This document shows positions 23,994 through 32,309 of a stretch of DNA of 40,199 nt, in pieces. The stretch comes from Mycobacterium sp. (GTDB lineage: Bacteria > Actinomycetota > Actinomycetes > Mycobacteriales > Mycobacteriaceae), in NCBI GenBank assembly GCA_022841565.1, contig JALHRH010000009.1, positions 1-40,199 of the forward strand, in the 5' to 3' direction. Position numbers and translations under genes: made by a program. Positions within the stretch are counted from its first letter, which is position 1, and each line of letters opens with the position of its first letter. A model generated the notes under the pieces. It worked only from the letters and a program-made list of their open reading frames with translations, was not told the DNA's origin and ran no database searches.

Positions 23994-25619
23994 GTGACCC
24001 TGAACACCGACGACACGCCGACCGGCCCCATCGTGGGTGCGCGCCAGGCTCCTCCCGGTCCGGCGCGCGCGAGCCGGCCGGGTCCGGGTCCCGGACGCGG
24101 CGTTCTGCTTCGCAACATCCTGCGCGACCTGGTCGCCGTCCTGTTACTCGTGCTTGCGGTCCTGTTCCCGTGGAACCTCTATTTCGGCTGGTCCATCCCC
24201 AACAGCAGGGTGCCGTTGTGGACGGTGCTGGCGCTGATCACGATGCTGTCGCTGGTTTCACTCGGGGTGACGTACGCCGGACTCGCCCCCAGCCTGATCG
24301 CGAAGCTCCGACTGACCCTCAACATCCCCTATCTCCTGCTGATCGCGGGTTTCGTCGTCTTCGATGTGTTCGAGTCGATCCGGTTCGGGGGCTCGGTCAA
24401 CCTGCCTGGCGGCGTCGGGCCGGGTGGCTGGCTCGGTGTCGCAGGTGCATTGTTGGCCGCGCAGCCGTCGTTGACCAGCCTTAACACCGACGAAGCGACC
24501 TACCACAACTGGCTGCGGGGAGCCCGGATACTCGGCTACGCCTCAATGCTCGGGGCATCCCTGGCCGTCGGATTCAGTCTGTGCTGGCGCGTTCGCTACG
24601 CGCTGCAGCCGCCTGTCGGCTCGAAACCCTCCGTTACCGACACCGCGGCGGTCATCGTCAGCGGAGTGGTCTACGCCGTGGTGGCGCTGACGGCGGTGCT
24701 GGTGGCCTCGCGATGGATCCTGCGCAACACCCCGGCATCCCGGTTTGCCGTCTTCGCGCTCGGCGGCTCGGCTCTGCTATCCGGGATGCTGGTGTGGCTC
24801 CTTCCGGTCGGCCGCGAAATCGACGCGTTTCACGGTATCGCGCAAAACACCCCGACGGCGGGGGTCGGTTACGAGGGGTATCTCGCCTGGACCGCGGCTG
24901 CGGCCTTATTCGTGCCGCTGACCCTGTTCAGCGGCCCCGAGGTGCGCAACGACCGCGAGGTTTGGCGCAATGCAATCCGAAAAGGATTGGCGCTGATCGC
25001 CGTCTGGTGCGTGGGCTCGGCGCTGATGCGGATCACCGATCTGCTCGTCGCGGCGATGCTGCACTACCCCTCGTTCCCGTACAACTTCCTGACGCTGGCC
25101 GCATTCGATGTGGCGGCCGCGGCCCTGGCGCTGTGGCTTCGCCGCAAACTGGCCACCGGTGCACTGCGGTCGCGAGTGATCACGACGCTGAGTGGTTTGG
25201 TGGTCAGCCTGACGATCACCCGGGTGATCCTCGGCGTCGTGCTGGCCCCGCGCTTTGAGCAAACACCGGGGGCACCCGCAAACCCGGTGTACGGAAACGA
25301 TCTCGCCCAACAAATCACCAGCACCTTCGATCTGACGCTGTGCGGGCTGGCCCTGTGCATCCTGGTGGCGGTCAACATCGCGGCACAGATCCGCAAGCCA
25401 AGGCGGCGGCGGGCCGCGGGGATCCGGCCCCCGGTGCCCGCCCAAGCCCGTCCCGGCGCTCCCCCGCCGCCGGCGGCCAGGACGACGCAATCCGGCGCCC
25501 CCAGAACCGAGCGCGACGCAGCCACTACGGTGCTAGCTGCGCCGCGGATCTTCCGGCCCAGCGAAACCACCGGGCCGGTGCGCCCGAAGATTTACCGGCA
25601 CCCGAGCGACCCTTCGTAG
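23994..25619 (+). CDS. Polytopic membrane protein (DUF7937-like), Rv0537c-like
   Basis: This 541-residue membrane protein has a Pro/Gly-rich cytosolic N-terminus (~40 residues), about ten to twelve hydrophobic helices from LRDLVAVLLLVLAVLFPWNL onward, and a basic, Pro-rich cytosolic tail (RKPRRRRAAG...). It matches Rv0537c and has no known function. The GTG at 23994 is chosen because GGGGGGC ends 4 nt before it and upstream codons look non-coding. It is divergent from the Pro/Thr-rich gene. Its stop is only 5 bp from the convergent galE3 stop. A role in envelope assembly is a guess from the neighbours. Confidence 0.83.
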   Translation: MTLNTDDTPTGPIVGARQAPPGPARASRPGPGPGRGVLLRNILRDLVAVLLLVLAVLFPWNLYFGWSIPNSRVPLWTVLALITMLSLVSLGVTYAGLAPSLIAKLRLTLNIPYLLLIAGFVVFDVFESIRFGGSVNLPGGVGPGGWLGVAGALLAAQPSLTSLNTDEATYHNWLRGARILGYASMLGASLAVGFSLCWRVRYALQPPVGSKPSVTDTAAVIVSGVVYAVVALTAVLVASRWILRNTPASRFAVFALGGSALLSGMLVWLLPVGREIDAFHGIAQNTPTAGVGYEGYLAWTAAAALFVPLTLFSGPEVRNDREVWRNAIRKGLALIAVWCVGSALMRITDLLVAAMLHYPSFPYNFLTLAAFDVAAAALALWLRRKLATGALRSRVITTLSGLVVSLTITRVILGVVLAPRFEQTPGAPANPVYGNDLAQQITSTFDLTLCGLALCILVAVNIAAQIRKPRRRRAAGIRPPVPAQARPGAPPPPAARTTQSGAPRTERDAATTVLAAPRIFRPSETTGPVRPKIYRHPSDPS

Positions 25620-25624
25620 GCCGA

Positions 25625-26656
25625 CTACCGCAATGGGGCGAACGCGAAGTCGCGCAACCCCTCCATCGGCTCAACGGCCGCCCGGAAGCCCAGCACGTCG
25701 GCCGCGCGGGCGGGATCGGCGACGATGTGGCGCACGTCCCCGCTGCGGTACTGTCCGGTGACCACCGGGGACAGCCCGCCGCCCCGCGCCGCGCACAACG
25801 CGGCCGCCACCTCGCGGATCGAAATGGGGCGTCCCGAGCAGACATTGGCCGCCGTGAACCCGTCCGGATTCGCGGTCACCGCGGCGAGGTTGGCGGCGGC
25901 GATGTCGTCGACATGCACGAAGTCACGCATCTGACCACCGTCCTCGAAAACCTGCGGCGGCTCCCCTCTTTCCAGTGACGAGCGGAAGATGGCGGCTACC
26001 CCGGAGTAGGGCGTGTCGCGCGGCATTCCGGGCCCGTAGACATTGTGGTAGCGCAGCGCAACCACCGAACCGCCGGTGGCCTCCGACCACGCCAACGCGT
26101 AGTGCTCCTGCGCGGTCTTGCTGGCCGCGTACAGGCTGCGTGGCCGCAGCGCCGCGTCCTCGTCGACCAGCTGCCAGCCGACCTGTTCGCCGCAATGTGG
26201 GCAGCGGTGCTCGAAAACCCCGGAGTCCAGATCGCTGCGCCGCCGCAGCTGCGGATCGACCAGTCCGTGCTCACCGCACCGGTACCGCCCCTGCCCGTAG
26301 ACCACCATCGACGACGCCAGCACCAGGCGCGAGACCCCGGCGGCGAACATCTGCGCCAGCAGCACCGTCGTGCCGAAATCGTTGTGGCCGCCGTACTCGG
26401 GCGCATCGGCGGCGTTCACCCCGGCACCCACCATCGCGGCCTGGTGGCACACCAGGTCCACGCCGACCAGCAACGGGGCAAGCGCGTCGCCGTCGCGCAC
26501 GTCGACCCGATGACAGCCCTCGGGCAGCACGGCATCCGGACCATGCGCGGCCGGCAGCAATACGTCCACGCCTACCACCTCGTGGCCCGCGGCACGCAGC
26601 GCCGCATCCACTCGCAAACCGATGAACCCGGCGGCGCCCGTCAACAGCACCCTCAT
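25625..26656 (-). CDS. galE3: NAD-dependent epimerase/dehydratase GalE3 (extended SDR)
   Basis: This 343-residue extended SDR has GAAGFIG (7-13) for NAD binding, the YxxxK pair Y176/K180 in SLYAASK, and MRDFVHVDD near the sugar-nucleotide site. It matches Rv0536. It would act on a nucleotide sugar in the cytosol, but whether as UDP-glucose 4-epimerase is unproven. An insertion before the YxxxK motif carries C127-x2-H130 and C152-x2-C155, a possible zinc-binding element that is unusual for GalE enzymes. The ATG at 26656 overlaps the pnp stop as ATGA (26653-26656), so the two are coupled. An upstream extension to 26728 would lie inside pnp. Confidence 0.88.
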   Translation of the reverse strand: MRVLLTGAAGFIGLRVDAALRAAGHEVVGVDVLLPAAHGPDAVLPEGCHRVDVRDGDALAPLLVGVDLVCHQAAMVGAGVNAADAPEYGGHNDFGTTVLLAQMFAAGVSRLVLASSMVVYGQGRYRCGEHGLVDPQLRRRSDLDSGVFEHRCPHCGEQVGWQLVDEDAALRPRSLYAASKTAQEHYALAWSEATGGSVVALRYHNVYGPGMPRDTPYSGVAAIFRSSLERGEPPQVFEDGGQMRDFVHVDDIAAANLAAVTANPDGFTAANVCSGRPISIREVAAALCAARGGGLSPVVTGQYRSGDVRHIVADPARAADVLGFRAAVEPMEGLRDFAFAPLR

Positions 26657-27447
26657 GGCAGCTCGAAAGGCAACGGGACCCCGGCGTGCTGTTGGCAATG
26701 CGTGCAGGTGTGCTCGGCCGGGACGCAACCGATCGCGGTGCGCACCAGTTGCTTGAACGTCTCGATGTTTTCCCCGAACTCAGCGAATACGTCGACAGCT
26801 CTCACACCGTCACCGACGACCACCCCTGCGTCCACATCAGTAATCAAAGCTATTGCTGCATAACATAATTCGAGTTCTCTCGCCAGGATCGCCTCAGGAT
26901 AACCAGTCATATTGACCAGGCTGAACCCGGCCGCGGCGAACCATTGACTTTCCGCGCGGGTGGAAAACCGGGGACCCTGGATCACCACCATGGTGCCGCC
27001 GTCCACCACATCGGGTAGGGCGGTGACCGCGGTACGCAGCGAAGGGCAGTACGGATCGGCGAAGCTGGTGTGCACCCCGCCGGTGTCGAAGTAGGTGTCC
27101 GCGCGGCCGCTGGTGCGATCGACGAGCTGGTCGGGCACCACCACCGCGCCCGGCCCGAGTTCAGGATGCAGGCTGCCAACCGCGCACGGCGCGAACACAC
27201 GGCGGACCCCCAACGAACGCAACGCCCACATGTTGGCCCGGTACGGAACCTTGTGCGCAGAATACTCATGTTTGGCGCCGTGCCGAGGCAGGAAGGCGAC
27301 GTCCTGCCCGCCGACGGTGCCGATCGTGATGGGGGCACTGGGTTCACCCCACGGGGTGTCCGGATGGACGGTGCGGGTGTCCGAATCGAAAAACGTGTAG
27401 AAGCCGGTACCTCCGATTACTCCGAGCACCCGCCCAATGTTATGCAT
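26653..27447 (-). CDS. pnp: S-methyl-5'-thioadenosine phosphorylase (MTAP), annotated pnp in M. tuberculosis
   Basis: This 264-residue purine nucleoside phosphorylase-2 family enzyme splits 5'-methylthioadenosine (or adenosine) with phosphate in the methionine/purine salvage pathway. It shows [10 protein letters not shown] (phosphate loop), [32 protein letters not shown] and [18 protein letters not shown], all family hallmarks. The C-terminal CTHCQQHAG (CxxC-x2-H) is typical of mycobacterial members. It matches Rv0535. The ATG at 27447 gives MHNIGRVLG, as in M. tuberculosis; longer frames run into menA on the other strand. It lies 16 bp from the divergent menA. A CATCCT hexamer 5 nt upstream is only a weak -10. 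Confidence 0.9.
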   Translation of the reverse strand: MHNIGRVLGVIGGTGFYTFFDSDTRTVHPDTPWGEPSAPITIGTVGGQDVAFLPRHGAKHEYSAHKVPYRANMWALRSLGVRRVFAPCAVGSLHPELGPGAVVVPDQLVDRTSGRADTYFDTGGVHTSFADPYCPSLRTAVTALPDVVDGGTMVVIQGPRFSTRAESQWFAAAGFSLVNMTGYPEAILARELELCYAAIALITDVDAGVVVGDGVRAVDVFAEFGENIETFKQLVRTAIGCVPAEHTCTHCQQHAGVPLPFELP

Positions 27448-27463
27448 AGGGCAGGATGCGGTG

Positions 27464-28336
27464 GTGGCCAGTTTCGTCCAGTGGATTGCCGGGGCGCGTC
27501 CACGCACACTGCCGAACGCGGTAGCCCCCGTCATCGCGGGCACCGGTGCGGCGGCGTGGCTGCATGCCGCGGTGTGGTGGAAGGCGCTGTTGGCACTGGC
27601 TGTCGCCGTTTCGTTCATCATCGGTGTTAACTACGCCAACGACTATTCCGACGGCATCCGCGGCACCGATGACGAGCGGGCCGGCCCGATGCGGTTAGTG
27701 GGTTCGCGGCTCGCGGCGCCGCGCGCGGTGCTGCGCGCGGCGTTGCTGAGCCTGCTCACCGGCTGCCTGGCCGGGCTGGCGCTGGCGCTGGTCAGCGCGC
27801 CGTGGTTGATCGCGGTGGGCGCCGTGTCGGTATTGGGGGCCTGGCTGTACACCGGAGGGTCCCGGCCGTACGGCTATTTCGGGCTGGGCGAGGTCGCGGT
27901 GTTCGTATTCTTCGGCCTCATTGCGGTGCTCGGCACGCAGTACACGCAGGCCATGCGGATCGACTGGGTGGGCCTGGTGCTGGCGGTGGGCATCGGGGCG
28001 CTGTCGTCATCGGTGTTGGTCGCCAACAATCTGCGGGACATCCCCACCGACGCGCAGTCCGGCAAGATCACCCTGGCGGTCCGCCTGGGCGATGGCCGCA
28101 CCCGGGTGCTCTACCACACGCTGCTGGTCGTCCCCGGTCTGCTGACGCTGGTGTTGATGATCGCGACGCCGTGGTGCGCCGTGGGGCTGGTGGCCGCGCC
28201 GCTGGCCCTGCGCGCCGACCGGCCGGTCCGATCCGGCCGAGGCGGGCGGGAGCTCATCCCGGTGCTGCGTGACACCGGGCTGGCCATGGTGGTGTGGGCG
28301 GTTGCGGTGGCCGCCGCGCTGGTGCTGAGCACGTAG
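27464..28336 (+). CDS. menA: 1,4-Dihydroxy-2-naphthoate polyprenyltransferase MenA
   Basis: This 290-residue UbiA-family integral membrane enzyme attaches the polyprenyl chain to DHNA with loss of CO2, giving demethylmenaquinone for MenG. Both Asp-rich motifs are present: [15 protein letters not shown] (N-x3-D-x3-D type) and [18 protein letters not shown]. About eight or nine helices are seen. It matches Rv0534c. GTG codons at 27461 and 27464 are both possible; 27464 gives MASFVQW and has AGGA (27453-27456) 7 nt upstream. The start is 16 bp from that of pnp, so promoter elements must overlap coding sequence of the partner gene. Confidence 0.94.
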   Translation: MASFVQWIAGARPRTLPNAVAPVIAGTGAAAWLHAAVWWKALLALAVAVSFIIGVNYANDYSDGIRGTDDERAGPMRLVGSRLAAPRAVLRAALLSLLTGCLAGLALALVSAPWLIAVGAVSVLGAWLYTGGSRPYGYFGLGEVAVFVFFGLIAVLGTQYTQAMRIDWVGLVLAVGIGALSSSVLVANNLRDIPTDAQSGKITLAVRLGDGRTRVLYHTLLVVPGLLTLVLMIATPWCAVGLVAAPLALRADRPVRSGRGGRELIPVLRDTGLAMVVWAVAVAAALVLST

Positions 28337-28373
28337 GTCGTCCACCCCGGTGCACACGCACAGCGGGCAAGCC

Positions 28374-28379
28374 TAGAGT
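28374..28379 (+). promoter_or_regulatory. -10 candidate for fabH
   Basis: TAGAGT fits TANNNT and lies in the 102-bp gap after menA. It would give a leader of about 50 nt that carries the AAGGA ribosome binding site. Confidence 0.4.
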
Positions 28380-28438
28380 CGATCACGCCCCCGGCGGCAG
28401 GAAAGAATGAAGCGGCGGCGGCGGGAAGGACGCGGTTA

Positions 28439-29452
28439 ATGACGGAGATTGCCACAGCCAGTGGCCCCAAGAACATCGGAATGCTCAGCGTGGGGGCATA
28501 CCGTCCCGAGCGCGTCGTCACCAACGACGAGATTTGCCAGAACATCGACTCGTCCGACGAATGGATCTACTCACGCACCGGAATCAAGACACGTCGGTTC
28601 GCCGCTGCCGAGGAGTCCGCCGCGTCGATGGCGACCGAGGCCTGCCGACGGGCCCTATCGAACGCTGATCTGACCGGGGCTGACATCGACGGCGTAATCG
28701 TCACCACCAACACGCATTTCCTGCAGACCCCGCCGGCCGCCCCGATGGTCGCGGCCGCCCTTGGCGCCAAAGACGTTCTCGGCTTCGATATTTCCGCGGG
28801 GTGTGCGGGATTCGGCTACGCGCTGAGCACGGCAACCAACTTGATCCGGGGCGGGGGCGCCGCAAAGATGCTGGTGGTCGGCACCGAAAAACTTTCCCCC
28901 ACGATCGACATGCACGACCGCGGCAACTGCTTCATCTTCGCCGACGGCGCCGCAGCGGTAGTGGTGGGTGAGACACCGTTCCAAGGCATCGGACCGACCA
29001 TCGCGGGCAGCGACGGCGAACAGTCCAGTGCCATCCGACAAGACATCGACTGGATCACGTTCGCGCAGAACCCGAGCGGACCCCGCCCGTTCGTACGGCT
29101 GGAAGGACCGGCGGTGTTTCGTTGGGCGGCATTCAAGATGGGCGATGTCGGTCGGCGGGCGCTGGAGGCCGCCGGGGTGGGACCCGATCAGATCGACGTG
29201 TTCGTACCGCACCAGGCCAATACCCGAATCAACGATCTGCTGGTCAAGAACCTGCAGTTGAGACCCGACACCGTCGTCGCCAACGACATCGAGCACGCGG
29301 GAAACACCTCGGCGGCATCCATACCGCTGGCGATCGCCGAACTCATGGACACCGGGGCCGCTAAGCCCGGCGATCTGGCCCTGCTGATCGGCTATGGCGC
29401 CGGCCTCACCTACGCCGCGCAGGTCGTGCGGATGCCGCTACACAGCGACTGA
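28439..29452 (+). CDS. fabH: Beta-ketoacyl-ACP synthase III FabH
   Basis: This 337-residue condensing enzyme extends an acyl-CoA with malonyl-AcpM. In mycobacteria it prefers long acyl-CoA (C10-C16) and links FAS-I products to FAS-II for mycolic acid synthesis. The catalytic triad is C122 (SAGCAGFGY), H258 (VPHQANTR) and N289 ([10 protein letters not shown]). It matches Rv0533c from end to end. AAGGA (28426-28430) lies 8 nt before the ATG. The gene is followed after only 3 bp by the convergent DUF4229 stop; PE_PGRS6, which sits here in M. tuberculosis, is absent. Confidence 0.95.
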   Translation: MTEIATASGPKNIGMLSVGAYRPERVVTNDEICQNIDSSDEWIYSRTGIKTRRFAAAEESAASMATEACRRALSNADLTGADIDGVIVTTNTHFLQTPPAAPMVAAALGAKDVLGFDISAGCAGFGYALSTATNLIRGGGAAKMLVVGTEKLSPTIDMHDRGNCFIFADGAAAVVVGETPFQGIGPTIAGSDGEQSSAIRQDIDWITFAQNPSGPRPFVRLEGPAVFRWAAFKMGDVGRRALEAAGVGPDQIDVFVPHQANTRINDLLVKNLQLRPDTVVANDIEHAGNTSAASIPLAIAELMDTGAAKPGDLALLIGYGAGLTYAAQVVRMPLHSD

Positions 29453-29455
29453 CCG

Positions 29456-29791
29456 CTACTCGTCACCCTCGGGAGCTACGGTCTCCCCGCGCAGCCGCGC
29501 CCGCAACTGGTCGCGTTCGCGGCGCCGGCGCTCACCGGCCACCGCCAGCGTGGCGGTTGCGCGCCGCCGCAACGGGCTCAATACCCACATTCCCAAGGGC
29601 ATCGCGATGATCAGACCGCCCAGCGCGGCGACCCCGAGCGGGAAGTCAGCCACGCCGATCACCCGCGCGAGTCCGTAGATCACCGCGGTGACCACCACGA
29701 ACAACAGCAGCCGTGCTGTCACGTAGAGCAGGACGGCGACGACACCCCCGCCGGCAGTGGAACGGGTCTTCTTGCTGGGCGCTTCTGGCAC
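29456..29791 (-). CDS. Small DUF4229 membrane protein, Rv0531-like
   Basis: This 111-residue protein has two hydrophobic helices (about 18-41, VAVLLYVTARLLLFVVVTAV, and about 48-71, ADFPLGVAALGGLIIAMPLG) and a basic, charged C-terminus (RRRRERDQLRARLRGE). It fits the actinobacterial DUF4229 family and Rv0531. Function is unknown. The GTG at 29791 lies 6 nt after TAGGCT, so a leaderless mRNA is likely and the start is well supported. It is divergent from the 51-residue gene. Confidence 0.87.
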   Translation of the reverse strand: MPEAPSKKTRSTAGGGVVAVLLYVTARLLLFVVVTAVIYGLARVIGVADFPLGVAALGGLIIAMPLGMWVLSPLRRRATATLAVAGERRRRERDQLRARLRGETVAPEGDE

Positions 29792-29797
29792 AGCCTG

Positions 29798-29803
29798 AGC
29801 CTA
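29798..29803 (-). promoter_or_regulatory. -10 element of a probable leaderless promoter for the DUF4229 gene
   Basis: On the minus strand TAGGCT is followed by 6 nt (CAGGCT) and the GTG at 29791. It lies only 9 bp from the divergent -10 at 29813. Confidence 0.6.
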
Positions 29804-29812
29804 CGACGCGGG

Positions 29813-29818
29813 TATATT
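29813..29818 (+). promoter_or_regulatory. -10 element for the 51-residue gene
   Basis: TATATT fits TANNNT. Initiation near 29825 would leave a short leader of about 13 nt that contains the AAGGAGG ribosome binding site at 29825-29831. Confidence 0.55.
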
Positions 29819-29837
29819 TGCCCGAAGGAGGTGTCGA

Positions 29838-29993
29838 GTGCTCTACCTGCTCGTCGTCCTTGTTCTAGGGACGTTGATCTATCTCGGCTGGCGCGCGGCG
29901 CGGTCGCAGACAAGTCCGCCAAAGACCCGCGTTATCGGGCCCGACGATGACCCGGAATTCTTGCGACGGTTGGGTGACAACAAACCGCGCTAG
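29838..29993 (+). CDS. 51-residue single-span membrane protein, Rv0530A-like
   Basis: A GTG at 29838 opens a 51-codon frame: a hydrophobic helix at about 2-18 (LYLLVVLVLGTLIYLGW), a basic segment (RAARSQ), and a charged tail ending DDPEFLRRLGDNKPR. AAGGAGG at 29825-29831 is the best ribosome binding site in the window, 6 nt before the start, and a TATATT -10 lies just above it. These signals make a real gene very likely despite its size. The tail resembles short actinobacterial membrane peptides annotated only as hypothetical. Its TAG stop shares the palindrome CTAG (29990-29993) with the stop of the convergent MinD-like gene. Confidence 0.8.
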   Translation: MLYLLVVLVLGTLIYLGWRAARSQTSPPKTRVIGPDDDPEFLRRLGDNKPR

Positions 29994-31303
29994 ACGAACT
30001 TAGGGTTGGCGCGCCGCTGATCGCCCGGGAACCCGTCGGCGACTGCCGCAGCCAACTCGGCGATGGCCTCGCGGGTATCCCGCTTCAACCGGTCCAGGCT
30101 GATTTCGGCGCCTTCCTCAAGGTGGGCATCGAACGGAACCACCCGAACCGCACGGCAACGCCGCGCGAAGTGTTCGACCACCTTCTGCATGTCCACCTTG
30201 CCGGAGCGGGGCCGTACCGCGTTGATCACCGCGACCGAGTTGCGCACCAGGTCTTCGTGGCCGTGGGCCTCCAGCCAATCCAGCGTCGCCGAGGCACTGC
30301 GCGCGCCGTCGATGGACCCGGAGGCGACCACGATCAGCACGTCGGACTTGGCCAGCACCGCCGACATCGTCGAATGCAGCAGGCCGGTGCCGCAGTCGGT
30401 GAGCACCAAGCCGTAGAACCGCTCCAGGATGTCCAGGGTGCGGGCATAGTCGTCACCGCTGAAGGCCTCGGACACCGCGGGATCGCTTTCGGATGCCAGG
30501 ATCTCGAGACCGTCCGCGTTCTGCGAGGTGTAGCTGCGGACGTCGCTGTAGCGGTCGATGCTGTCCGCGTCACGCAACAGGTGCCGCACCGTAGCCGGCG
30601 TCTCGAGCGGAGCTTTCTGGCTCAGCGTGCCGCGGTCCGGGTTGGCGTCCACCGCCACCACCCGGTCGCCCCGCACGGAGGCGAAGGTGGAACCCAGGGA
30701 TGCGGTGATCGTGGTCTTGCCGACACCGCCCTTCAACGACAGCACCGCAACGCGGTAGCAACCGCGCAGCGGCCGGTTGATCTGAGCGACCAAGTTGTTG
30801 TGCCGGGTGGCACGGGGCCCTTCCCCCAGGTTGATCAGCTGACCCGACATCACATAGAGCGCCCGGCGCCAGCCCTCCGACGGCGGCGGCTTAACCGGGC
30901 GCAGCAGCACGGTGGTAGACAACTCCGGATACGGCGCATGCGGTAGCGGCTCCGGGCGGAACTGCGGCCGCTCCTGGGCGCTAGGGTCGTCCGGCGGGCC
31001 CGGGTAGTAGGCGCCGTAGGCCGTCGGGTCAACTCGCGTGACACCGGTCACCGGCCCGGTGGTCGGACCGGCATCCCACTGGCGACGCTCAGGTTGGACG
31101 GGCGGCGCCGCCTGGCTCGGACCGGCGGGTGGCCGCCGCTCGGTACGGAACCCAGTGAACGCGCGGGTTGGTGCCTCGCCGACGGCGTCCGCGGCCGGCT
31201 GGAACTGCGCGGTCGGCCGGTCCGGACTGACATCGCCGCCGCCTTCTGCATTGCCAGGGTGAACTCGCGGCGCCCCCGCGCCCGGCGTGGGATGCTCTGA
31301 CAC
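29990..31303 (-). CDS. MinD/ParA-like ATPase with long Pro-rich N-terminus, Rv0530-like
   Basis: This 437-residue protein has a disordered Pro/Gly/Arg-rich N-terminus (1-140), a conserved linker (GWRRALYVMSGQLINLGEGPR, ~144-164; shortened here), and a deviant Walker A KGGVGKTT (191-198) in VAVLSLKGGVGKTT, then DANPDRG and DCGTGL as later nucleotide-binding segments. It is built like EspI and other mycobacterial MinD-like ATPases tied to ESX secretion or polar positioning. It matches Rv0530. The GTG at 31303 has GGAGGGGGAG 5 nt upstream. It starts 31 bp after the ccsB stop, so it is the last gene of the cytochrome c maturation operon. Its role there is unknown. Confidence 0.87.
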   Translation of the reverse strand: MSEHPTPGAGAPRVHPGNAEGGGDVSPDRPTAQFQPAADAVGEAPTRAFTGFRTERRPPAGPSQAAPPVQPERRQWDAGPTTGPVTGVTRVDPTAYGAYYPGPPDDPSAQERPQFRPEPLPHAPYPELSTTVLLRPVKPPPSEGWRRALYVMSGQLINLGEGPRATRHNNLVAQINRPLRGCYRVAVLSLKGGVGKTTITASLGSTFASVRGDRVVAVDANPDRGTLSQKAPLETPATVRHLLRDADSIDRYSDVRSYTSQNADGLEILASESDPAVSEAFSGDDYARTLDILERFYGLVLTDCGTGLLHSTMSAVLAKSDVLIVVASGSIDGARSASATLDWLEAHGHEDLVRNSVAVINAVRPRSGKVDMQKVVEHFARRCRAVRVVPFDAHLEEGAEISLDRLKRDTREAIAELAAAVADGFPGDQRRANPKFV

Positions 31304-31334
31304 TGCTACTCCCCCTCCATTGGGCCGTGATGGG

Positions 31335-32309
31335 TCAGCCCACGCCCGCATAGGAATGCAGGCCGACCGTCACCAGGTTAACGAAGAACAGGTTGACAAC
31401 CATGGCGGCGAACCCCGCAACGTTGATCCAGGCGGCCCTGCGATCCCGCCACCCCGCGGTTGACCTGGCATGGAGGTAGGCGGCATACACCACCCACGCG
31501 ATGAAGGACACCGTTTCCTTGGGGTCCCAGCCCCAGTAGCGGCCCCACGCCTCCTCCGCCCAGATCGCGCCGAAGATGACCCCGAACCCGAACACCGGGA
31601 AGGCGAAGATCGTGGTGCGGTAGGCAATTCGATCCAGGGTCTGCGCGTCCGGGAAGCGCTGCACCAGCCGGGGTAACGTCCCGTGGGCATCCGGGTCGCC
31701 CAGTCGCGACGTGCGCATCAGGAACAGGATGCTCGCGACGCCGGCGAGCAGAAACACTCCCGAGCCCAGGCTGACCACCGACACGTGAATCGGCAGCCAG
31801 TAGGACTGCAGTGCCGGCATCACCGGCGCGGCATTGGCGTACAGCCAGCGTCCGGAAACGGTCAGCAGCACCAGCACCGGGACCAGCAGGAACACCCACA
31901 GCGGACGGTACTGCGGGCGGCGTAGCACGACCGCGCCGGCGATCAGCCCGGACATGCAGGTCAAGTTGATGAACTCGTACATGTTGCCCCAGGGCACCCG
32001 CATGGTGGCCAGTCCCCGCAGCACAATGCAGGCGAACAGTAATCCGATGCCCAGGTAGAGCACCGCCAGGCCGGCCCGGCCGATACGTTCGTCGAGTGGC
32101 CGGTGCGAAGTGTCTGCCACGATGCCAGGCGCCGTGCTGTCGACAGTGACTGTTCCGGTCGCCACCCCTACCGACTCCAGCTTGCGGGCGCCCACGTAGG
32201 CCAGCTCGTAGGCAAGCAGCAGCAGCGCGACCACCAGCGCAACCACGGCCGAGGTGAACGCCCAGTCGGAGTACCGGGCCAGCCCGATGTCGATGTGTTG
32301 GGTGTTCAT
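31335..32309 (-). CDS. ccsB: Cytochrome c maturation protein CcsB/ResC (CcsA family, WWD motif)
   Basis: This 324-residue membrane protein is the heme-handling half of System II cytochrome c synthase. About eight helices surround the Trp-rich WWD-type motif WGRYWGWDPKETVSF, which presents heme outside the membrane. Conserved histidines for heme lie in LPIHVSVV and VGLHSYAG. It matches Rv0529 (named ccsA or ccsB in different sources). With ResB it attaches heme to CxxCH motifs of apocytochromes c. The ATG at 32309 overlaps the resB stop as ATGA (32306-32309). Confidence 0.92.
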   Translation of the reverse strand: MNTQHIDIGLARYSDWAFTSAVVALVVALLLLAYELAYVGARKLESVGVATGTVTVDSTAPGIVADTSHRPLDERIGRAGLAVLYLGIGLLFACIVLRGLATMRVPWGNMYEFINLTCMSGLIAGAVVLRRPQYRPLWVFLLVPVLVLLTVSGRWLYANAAPVMPALQSYWLPIHVSVVSLGSGVFLLAGVASILFLMRTSRLGDPDAHGTLPRLVQRFPDAQTLDRIAYRTTIFAFPVFGFGVIFGAIWAEEAWGRYWGWDPKETVSFIAWVVYAAYLHARSTAGWRDRRAAWINVAGFAAMVVNLFFVNLVTVGLHSYAGVG

